Origin: CAZART01 sp964487555
Lineage (GTDB): Bacteria > Bacteroidota > Rhodothermia > Rhodothermales > VXPQ01
Direction: 5' to 3'
Assembly: GCA_964487555.1 (NCBI GenBank)
Contig: CAZART010000149.1
Location: forward strand, 1-11,040
DNA length: 11,040 nt
Made by a program: the position numbers and the translations under genes. Below are positions 6,415-11,040 of this stretch, in pieces. Every line of letters starts with the position of its first letter. The stretch's first letter is position 1. The notes beneath the pieces are model-generated. The model did not search any database, was not told the origin of the DNA, and saw nothing but the letters and a program-made list of their open reading frames with translations.

Positions 6415-6464
6415 CACGAGATCCGCGACTCAAACTATACACGGGATCCGCGACTCAAACTATA
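6415..6464. repeat. 25-bp tandem duplication upstream of dnaA
   Basis: Positions 6415-6439 and 6440-6464 are directly adjacent 25-bp copies that differ at one base (A6419 against G6444). The shared core is GATCCGCGACTCAAACTATA (6420-6439 and 6445-6464). Read toward dnaA, each copy begins with TATAGTTTG, which resembles both a sigma-70 -10 box (TATAGT) and, with one extra base, the Bacteroidota TAnnTTTG. A GAGTCG at 6406-6411 also forms an inverted repeat with CGACTC at 6426-6431. It may be a duplicated promoter or a regulator-binding site for dnaA; no DnaA-box 9-mer is present in the unit. Confidence 0.7.
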
Positions 6465-6545
6465 ATCTGTACGTTAGGATTTTACCGGCGCTTGGCGGAG
6501 TGAACCAGGATGCGAAAAGTGGATTTGCACCAGTTGTTCACACCG

Positions 6546-6557
6546 ACCTGCGCAGGT
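6546..6557. repeat. 12-bp perfect palindrome in the origin region
   Basis: ACCTGCGCAGGT reads the same on both strands and begins 4 bp after the DnaA-like box at 6534-6542. A binding site for a dimeric protein is possible; nothing more can be said. Confidence 0.4.
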
Positions 6558-6606
6558 TGACGTAAGGGTGCCGGCCAAACGAGCATCCTCGTGAATGATG
6601 AACAGG

Positions 6607-6615
6607 TTATGCACA
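6607..6615 (+). promoter_or_regulatory. Probable DnaA box
   Basis: TTATGCACA differs from the consensus TTATCCACA at one position and fits the relaxed form TTATNCACA. It is the best single box in the region and lies about 250 bp upstream of the dnaA start. Confidence 0.5.
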
Positions 6616-6650
6616 CGCATTCCAGCGTAAGCTAAACCACTGAATACATA

Positions 6651-6693
6651 GGGCTTAGCGCCTATCCAACATCGCGGAATAAACACTAAGCCC
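6651..6693. repeat. Inverted repeat in the origin region
   Basis: GGGCTTAG (6651-6658) and CTAAGCCC (6686-6693) are exact reverse complements separated by 27 bp. With one bulged A the arms extend to CATaGGGCTTAG and CTAAGCCCATG. No T-run follows on either strand. It could be an operator or a cruciform-forming site between the DnaA-like boxes. Confidence 0.45.
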
Positions 6694-6748
6694 ATGCTGA
6701 AAGGACGCGGGGTGCAGCAGGCTCATCTCTGGACGTACTACGGAGAGA

Positions 6749-6768
6749 TTTTCAACAGCTTTTCCACA
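6749..6768 (+). promoter_or_regulatory. Pair of DnaA-box-like 9-mers at 11-bp spacing
   Basis: TTTTCAACA (6749-6757) and TTTTCCACA (6760-6768) lie on the same strand, start to start 11 bp apart, which is about one helical turn. The second is one base from TTATCCACA; the first is two. Same-face tandem boxes are typical of origins, where DnaA assembles cooperatively. Confidence 0.45.
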
Positions 6769-7275
6769 CTCCGGAGAAGGCCGCCGATGCCGAATCCTGT
6801 CGGATTAACGTGTGAGTTTCGCCACCGTCACTTAGACCTGCACAATCCGCCCTTCATGGGTAAGAATGTTCATCGAACGAAGAAGACCTGAAGGGCGAGT
6901 GGGGACTCAAACCGTCGGCAACTCAAGCGAAAATCATGGTAACCATTCGACTTGGCAACGTCAAGGCGACAGGCCGCGAATTCATAGTGTAGGCTCGCCG
7001 GCGTGAAGTGTCTTTTCGCACGGCTGCGCCATGCTGAAGACGGGGGATGGGGCGGTTCGATCACACGTACATTCAGAAGTGCCGGCATCCATCGGCCTTC
7101 CTACTTCCGCGGCGCGGCGCGCGGCGTTCTTCACAGCTATTTCGGGAGTCCCTGCCGTGGTTGCGGAACGCCGAGCTCCATATCTTAGTTGGTTCAGCCG
7201 TGATTTCGTGAACAGAGAAGAATTCGCGGCTTCTTAAGGTGGCGTGCGCGGCCGAGATAGTGTTGACGATTGATT

Positions 7276-7767
7276 ATGTTTGCGATTGAAATTACGCCGT
7301 TGGGGCCGGGCGTACATGAGCTCGAGTTCGCGCCGGAAGCCGAGGCCGTGGATCTCGATCCGGAGAAGTTTGACGACATCCATTTGAATGTCCGGCTCGA
7401 TGTGCGCGAGGGACGAATCCTCGTCATACTGGAAGCAGGGGCGAGAGCGACGCTCGAATGCGATCGGACGCTGAGGCTTTTTGACCAGGAGATCGGCGGC
7501 ACCTACTACATGCTCTTCGCTCCCCCGGAGTTCGTCGAGCATCAGGAGGACGCCTACGACGAAGTGCGCCCACTGCACCCGTCGGATCAAGAAATAGATC
7601 TGACGAAGGTCGTCCGCGACACCCTTCTCCTCTCGATTCCGCAGCGCTGCGTCGCACCGGGTGCAGAGGAGGCGGAGATAGAGACGGAATTCGGTGCCCC
7701 GGAGGACGGAGTGGATCCCCGCTGGGAAGCCTTACGCAAACTGAAACACGGTGCGAACGAGGATTAA
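7276..7767 (+). CDS. yceD: YceD/DUF177 family protein
   Basis: Small acidic protein of the DUF177 family, almost always encoded just before rpmF. A role linked to 23S rRNA accumulation or ribosome biogenesis has been described for plant and bacterial members; the molecular activity is not well defined. The 163-residue product shows the family layout: a beta-rich first half with NVRLDVREGRILVILEAGARATLECDRTLRLFDQEI-type pattern (38-73, Cys62 of the usual 'C-R-C' site with the second Cys absent), then the conserved DLTKVVRDTLLLSIPQRC (108-125), and a C-terminal DPRWEALRKLK (147-157). ATG at 7276 is preferred over an in-frame TTG at 7270. It sits 78 bp before rpmF and probably starts the rpmF-plsX-fab transcript. 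It is acidic throughout. The assignment rests on motifs plus context. Confidence 0.88.
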   Translation: MFAIEITPLGPGVHELEFAPEAEAVDLDPEKFDDIHLNVRLDVREGRILVILEAGARATLECDRTLRLFDQEIGGTYYMLFAPPEFVEHQEDAYDEVRPLHPSDQEIDLTKVVRDTLLLSIPQRCVAPGAEEAEIETEFGAPEDGVDPRWEALRKLKHGANED

Positions 7768-7845
7768 GCGTCACTGCTTTCGTCGAAAAAACATACGCAA
7801 CGCTGTCCACAGCGGCGTCGATATTGAAAAAGAGGAACGTCAATT

Positions 7846-8037
7846 ATGGCTCACCCGAAGCGAAAACATTCGAAAGCACGTACGCGGCAGCGTCGTGCGA
7901 AATATTACAGCAGCCTGAAATCGCGGCCGATGATGGAGTGTCCGAATTGCGGGACCGTCAAGCTACTGCACCACGCGTGTCCCAGCTGCGGGCATTATCG
8001 CGGTCGACAGGTCATCGAGCCGAAGGAAGTTGTTTAG
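7846..8037 (+). CDS. rpmF: 50S ribosomal protein L32
   Basis: L32 is a small large-subunit protein. The 63-residue product begins with the strongly basic MAHPKRKHSKARTRQRRAKY, the typical L32 N-terminus. It carries the zinc-ribbon cysteines CPNC (32-35) and CPSC (45-48), so this is the zinc-binding (C+) form of L32 rather than a cysteine-free paralog. It has the clearest ribosome-binding site in the window: AGAGGA at 7831-7836, with 9 nt to the ATG. Lying between yceD and plsX, it belongs to the conserved yceD-rpmF-plsX-fabH-fabD cluster that links ribosome and membrane synthesis. Confidence 0.97.
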   Translation: MAHPKRKHSKARTRQRRAKYYSSLKSRPMMECPNCGTVKLLHHACPSCGHYRGRQVIEPKEVV

Positions 8038-8085
8038 GAACATTGTTAACCCCTCTGCGAGACAGGCACCTAAGCGACGAAGAGT

Positions 8086-9105
8086 ATGGCCATTCGGATA
8101 GCTGTCGATGCAATGGGGGGTGACAAAGCCCCGGCCGTTGTCATAGAAGGAGCCATCCGGGCCGTTAAAGACGATCCCGACGTACAGGTCCTCCTCTTCG
8201 GTCCGAAGGCTCGGGTTCGCGAAGAGCTCGAGACGGCCGGGGAGGTGGACGAATTTTCGATCGTCGTGATCGATGCGCCTGAGATAATCGGCATGGGTGA
8301 GGCCCCTGCGGCCGCCGTGAAGATGAAACAGCGCTCGTCGATTCACCTTGGACTAGGCGCGCACAAGGAAAATAACGCAGACGCTTTCGTCAGCGCCGGG
8401 AATACCGGCGCCGTGATGGCAGCGTCCCTTTTCATCTTGGGGCGCCTTCCCGGTGTAGCTCGCCCCTCGATTATGGGCTTTTTTCCTACGACGGAAAGCT
8501 ATTGTGTTGTTCTGGACGTCGGATCGAACGTCGACTGCAAGGCCGACCATCTCGTCCAGTTTGCGCGGATGGGTTCTATTTACGCCTCCGCCGTGATGAA
8601 GCGAGACCGCCCTGTCGTGGGATTATTGAATATCGGTGAAGAACCCGGCAAGGGAAATGAGCAGGTGAAGGCGGCCTACGAGGTGCTGAGTGCTGCTCCA
8701 GACATCAACTTCCGTGGCAATGTCGAGGGCCGCGATCTGATGCACCACGTTGCCGACGTCGTCGTCTGCGACGGGTTCGTCGGCAACGTCATGCTCAAGT
8801 TCGGAGAGAGCATGGCGACGGCCTTTCCGCACATGGTCGCCAGCGAAATGGCGCGGCAGAGTCTTGACGAAGCAGAGAGGCAGATGGTCGGACGCGTCCT
8901 GTCGGCCGTCAGAAAGCGTTTTAATTACGAGGAATATGGCGGCGCACCTCTCGTAGGCGTGAACGGCCACGTTCTCATCGGACACGGCGGTTCGACGGGC
9001 CGCGCCATCGAACGCATGATCCTGATGGCCGCGGAGGAAGCCCGTCAGGACGTTGCCGCGTCCATCGCAGCAGCGATGGGCGAGGGACAGGATCGAAGGA
9101 ACTGA
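8086..9105 (+). CDS. plsX: Phosphate acyltransferase PlsX
   Basis: PlsX is a peripheral membrane enzyme that converts acyl-ACP and phosphate to acyl-phosphate, the donor used by PlsY to acylate glycerol-3-phosphate in phospholipid synthesis. The 339-residue protein has normal length and the expected motifs in order: AVDAMGGDKAP (6-16), SAGNTGAVMA (103-112), LDVGSNVDCKADHL (143-156), LLNIGEEPGKGNE (180-192), GNVEGRD (211-217), CDGFVGNVMLK (228-238), and near the end VNGHVLIGHGGSTGRAI. The ATG at 8086 gives the family start MAIRIAVDAMGGD. It is 48 bp after rpmF and 12 bp before fabH, so it is likely co-transcribed with both. Only a weak purine stretch (GAAGAG) precedes the start. Confidence 0.98.
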   Translation: MAIRIAVDAMGGDKAPAVVIEGAIRAVKDDPDVQVLLFGPKARVREELETAGEVDEFSIVVIDAPEIIGMGEAPAAAVKMKQRSSIHLGLGAHKENNADAFVSAGNTGAVMAASLFILGRLPGVARPSIMGFFPTTESYCVVLDVGSNVDCKADHLVQFARMGSIYASAVMKRDRPVVGLLNIGEEPGKGNEQVKAAYEVLSAAPDINFRGNVEGRDLMHHVADVVVCDGFVGNVMLKFGESMATAFPHMVASEMARQSLDEAERQMVGRVLSAVRKRFNYEEYGGAPLVGVNGHVLIGHGGSTGRAIERMILMAAEEARQDVAASIAAAMGEGQDRRN

Positions 9106-9117
9106 CAAATCGACACC

Positions 9118-10152
9118 ATGAGACGCGCAGCAATCACCGCTGTCGGCCGGTTTCTGCCGGAGGACCGCCTGACCAACGCAGAGTTGGAGCAAATGGTCGA
9201 CACGGATGACGAGTGGATCCGCTCACGGACGGGTATCCGCGAGCGTCGTATCCTTCGCGATCCGGACAAGGCAACCTCGTATATGGCTACGGCGGCGGCG
9301 AAGGAGGCCCTTGAAAAAAAAGGCGTCGGGGCCGACGAGATCGAGGCGATCGTCGTCGCGACCGTTACGCCCGACATGCTCTTCCCGGCGACAGCCTGCC
9401 TGGTTCAATCCAACTTGGGCGCACATAACGCGTATGGCTTCGACCTCTCGGCCGCCTGCAGCGGATTTCTCTTCGCGCTGTCGGCCGCCGCACAGTTCAT
9501 CGAAAGCGGGCGTCATGAAAAGGTGCTCGTCATCGGCGCCGATAAGATGAGCAGCATAACCAACTTCACCGATCGCACGACGTGCATTCTCTTCGGCGAT
9601 GGTGCCGGCGCCGTGCTGCTGGAGCCGGATGAATCCGGCAATGGGCTCATGGACTTTTACCAGCGCGTAAACGGTGAGACCTGGGAATCGCTTTGCATGC
9701 CCGGTGGCGGAAGTCTACATCCGCCCACCCATGAGACCATCGACCGCGGCATGCACTTTTTATATCAAGAGGGTCGTTCGGTGTTCAAGTATGCCGTCGA
9801 AGGAATGGCGGACGCCGCCGCCATGATCATGGAACGCAACGGGCTCTCCGGCGACGATGTGAAGTACCTGGTCCCGCATCAGGCGAACCAACGCATCATC
9901 GGTGCAACGGCCCGCCGCATGGGTATCGGGATGGACAAGGTCATGATGAATATCGAGCGTTACGGTAATACGACGGCCGCCACGATACCGCTGTGCCTCG
10001 CCGATTGGGAGCACGAACTTATGCCGGGTGATGACCTGGTGCTCGCCGCATTCGGAGGCGGCTTTACGTGGGGCGCGACGTACCTGAGGTGGTCGTACGA
10101 GGGCTCAAAGTATGCGTTGGAAGCTGAGGCACTTTTGGCGGCAGCCGAGTAG
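9118..10152 (+). CDS. fabH: Beta-ketoacyl-ACP synthase III (FabH)
   Basis: FabH starts each round of fatty-acid synthesis by condensing a short acyl-CoA with malonyl-ACP. The 344-residue protein has the complete catalytic triad: Cys114 in LSAACSGF, His254 in VPHQANQR and Asn284 in RYGNTTAAT. Other family stretches are TDDEWIRSRTGIRERRI (29-45), ATVTPDMLFPATAC (81-94), LFGDGAGAVLLE (158-169) and the terminal AAFGGGFTWGATYLRW (310-325). The length is slightly above the E. coli enzyme because of a short insert and an Ala/Glu-rich C-terminal tail (334-344). ATG at 9118 gives MRRAAITAVGRFLP, the usual start. It follows plsX by 12 bp. A weak terminator-like hairpin lies between it and fabD. Confidence 0.98.
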   Translation: MRRAAITAVGRFLPEDRLTNAELEQMVDTDDEWIRSRTGIRERRILRDPDKATSYMATAAAKEALEKKGVGADEIEAIVVATVTPDMLFPATACLVQSNLGAHNAYGFDLSAACSGFLFALSAAAQFIESGRHEKVLVIGADKMSSITNFTDRTTCILFGDGAGAVLLEPDESGNGLMDFYQRVNGETWESLCMPGGGSLHPPTHETIDRGMHFLYQEGRSVFKYAVEGMADAAAMIMERNGLSGDDVKYLVPHQANQRIIGATARRMGIGMDKVMMNIERYGNTTAATIPLCLADWEHELMPGDDLVLAAFGGGFTWGATYLRWSYEGSKYALEAEALLAAAE

Positions 10153-10153
10153 C

Positions 10154-10180
10154 GGCCGGGACGATCGACCGCCATTTTTT
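10154..10180 (+). terminator. Weak terminator or attenuator between fabH and fabD
   Basis: Directly after the fabH stop, GGC(C)GG at 10154-10159 can pair with CCGCC at 10169-10173 (5 bp with one bulged C, 9-nt loop), followed one base later by TTTTTT (10175-10180). The U-run is good but the stem is short, so partial termination is more likely than full. Confidence 0.35.
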
Positions 10181-10223
10181 CCTCACAATCATCCGGATTC
10201 CACTAGCTCGTATTCAGTGCCGT

Positions 10224-11040
10224 ATGAACAAGACGGCCTTTCTCTTTCCCGGTCAGGGTAGCCAGTTCGCGGGCATGGGACTGGATCTCTACGAGCAGTA
10301 TCCGGAAGCACGTGATCGATTCGAAAAGGCCGACAATCGCCTCGGGTTTGGCCTGTCTAAGTTGATGTTCGGTGAGTCGAGCGACGAGGCGGATTCCGCC
10401 GAAACACTCCAGCAAACCGACATCACCCAGCCGGCGCTTTACGTACACAGCCTGGCGGTGATGGCCGTGTTCGAGACACGCGGTCTGACGCCGGAGATGG
10501 CCGCCGGGCACAGTCTCGGCGAATACAGCGCGCTGGCGGCGGCAGGCGCCATCGACTTTGAATCAGGCCTCGATATTGTTCGCCTGCGAGGAAAGTTGAT
10601 GGCGGAAGCCGGGCACCGACGTCCTGGAATGATGGCTGCGATTCTCGGGATGGATGACGAGGAAGTGACGCAGGTTTGCCTGGAAGCGAGCGAGGCCCCT
10701 GATTCAATAGCTGAAGCCGCTAATTTCAACTCGCCGGGCCAGGTGGTTATCTCCGGTGATCCGGAGGCGATCGAGCGGGCCATCGAGCTGGCGAAACAAC
10801 GGGGGGCTAAGCGTGCCATTCCCCTGCCCGTCAATGGCGCCTTTCATTCTCCGCTGATGGACTACGCGCGCGACGGTCTTGCGGAAGGTCTGACCAATCT
10901 CGAAATTCGACCGCCGTCCTGCCCCGTCTATCTCAATGTGACGGCAGCGCCGAGCGTAGATCCCGATGAAATCCGGCGCCGCCTGCTTGAACAGCTTATG
11001 TCGCCCGTACGCTGGTCACACACCATGCGCCGGATGCACG
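10224..11040 (+). CDS. fabD: Malonyl CoA-acyl carrier protein transacylase (FabD), 3' end outside window
   Basis: FabD moves malonyl groups from CoA to ACP, supplying the extender for fatty-acid synthesis. The first 272 codons are present; the family is about 300-315 residues, so roughly the last 30-45 are missing at the right edge. The start MNKTAFLFPGQGSQFAGMG holds the GQGSQ oxyanion-hole motif (10-14). The nucleophile Ser97 lies in GHSLGEYSAL. Arg122 in VRLRGKLM would bind the malonyl carboxylate, and His208 in GAFHSPLM completes the Ser-His pair. A ferredoxin-like small domain covers about 135-203 (MMAAILGM..., PGQVVISGD). ATG at 10224 lies 71 bp after fabH, with no Shine-Dalgarno visible. 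The malonyl-ACP it makes is the substrate of the neighbouring FabH. Confidence 0.97.
   Translation, partial: MNKTAFLFPGQGSQFAGMGLDLYEQYPEARDRFEKADNRLGFGLSKLMFGESSDEADSAETLQQTDITQPALYVHSLAVMAVFETRGLTPEMAAGHSLGEYSALAAAGAIDFESGLDIVRLRGKLMAEAGHRRPGMMAAILGMDDEEVTQVCLEASEAPDSIAEAANFNSPGQVVISGDPEAIERAIELAKQRGAKRAIPLPVNGAFHSPLMDYARDGLAEGLTNLEIRPPSCPVYLNVTAAPSVDPDEIRRRLLEQLMSPVRWSHTMRRMH

Larger units (their letters stand above)
6355..7275. other. Gene-free region upstream of dnaA, candidate chromosomal origin (oriC)
   Basis: About 920 bp between divergent dnaA (minus) and yceD (plus) contains no ORF with recognisable family features. It holds DnaA-box-like 9-mers on the plus strand: TTGTTCACA (6534-6542), TTATGCACA (6607-6615, one mismatch from TTATCCACA), TTTTCAACA (6749-6757) and TTTTCCACA (6760-6768, one mismatch), plus a weaker TTCTTCACA (7127-7135). 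Neighbouring genes are transcribed away from it on both sides. Location next to dnaA and box content fit oriC. No strongly AT-rich unwinding element stands out. The rest (about 6800-7270) shows only weak inverted repeats, such as CGGCGTT/AACGCCG (7122-7173), and must include the yceD promoter. Confidence 0.55.

Noticed and set aside
6694..6891. Plus-strand open frame of 65 codons inside the putative origin
   Set aside because: It spans the DnaA-like boxes, has no family features and no ribosome-binding site.
7045..7070. GGTTCGATC resembling a tRNA T-loop
   Set aside because: The flanking bases do not form a T-stem or acceptor stem, and no anticodon arm can be drawn upstream.
7101..7126. GC-rich run of CGG/CGC units
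   Set aside because: It is irregular, too short for a defined repeat, and shows no unit structure.
7275..7282. TATGTTTG, an exact TAnnTTTG match
   Set aside because: It overlaps the yceD start codon and has no -33 element; it is best explained by the first codons of the gene.
7801..7814. Small hairpin CGCTG-TCCA-CAGCG before rpmF containing a DnaA-like CTGTCCACA
   Set aside because: The 5-bp stem is too small to weigh, and the 9-mer has two mismatches and lies outside the dnaA-proximal spacer.

Overview
The window reads as core chromosome from a moderately GC-rich bacterium, most likely of the Bacteroidota/Rhodothermota group. The reasons are the gene order rplM-rpsI-rpsB (the usual Bacteroidota/Chlorobi arrangement), the near absence of Shine-Dalgarno sequences in front of clear housekeeping genes, and Bacteroidota-style TAnnTTTG motifs in the dnaA-dnaN spacer. 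The lineage is an inference from these traits, not from a database match.

Left part (1-1264, minus strand): the 5' end of rpsB (ribosomal protein S2, cut by the window edge), then rpsI (S9) and rplM (L13). rplM and rpsI are 19 nt apart and look co-transcribed. A terminator-like structure follows rpsI, and an elaborate 45-nt hairpin sits in the rpsB leader.

Centre-left (1265-3484, plus strand): a 359-bp divergent spacer, then an ECF-type sigma factor and a single-pass membrane protein that looks like its anti-sigma partner, lacking zinc-binding residues and carrying a TPR-like extracytoplasmic end. This is the only accessory-looking piece of the window. It meets dnaN tail to tail with 6 nt between stops.

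Centre (3491-6354, minus strand): dnaN (DNA polymerase III beta clamp) and dnaA (replication initiator), separated by a 218-bp spacer full of short palindromes and holding an 18-bp-period tandem repeat. Upstream of dnaA lies about 0.9 kb without a convincing gene (6355-7275). It contains a 25-bp tandem duplication, a leader hairpin, inverted repeats and several DnaA-box-like 9-mers, and is the best candidate for the chromosomal origin (oriC).

Right part (7276-11040, plus strand): yceD/DUF177, rpmF (L32), plsX, fabH and the first 272 codons of fabD. This is the classical cluster that couples a ribosomal protein to phospholipid and fatty-acid initiation.

All housekeeping genes point away from the putative origin (minus strand to the left, plus strand to the right), so they would be co-directional with replication forks. 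Only the sigma/anti-sigma pair would run head-on. No tRNA, rRNA, insertion sequence or CRISPR array was found.
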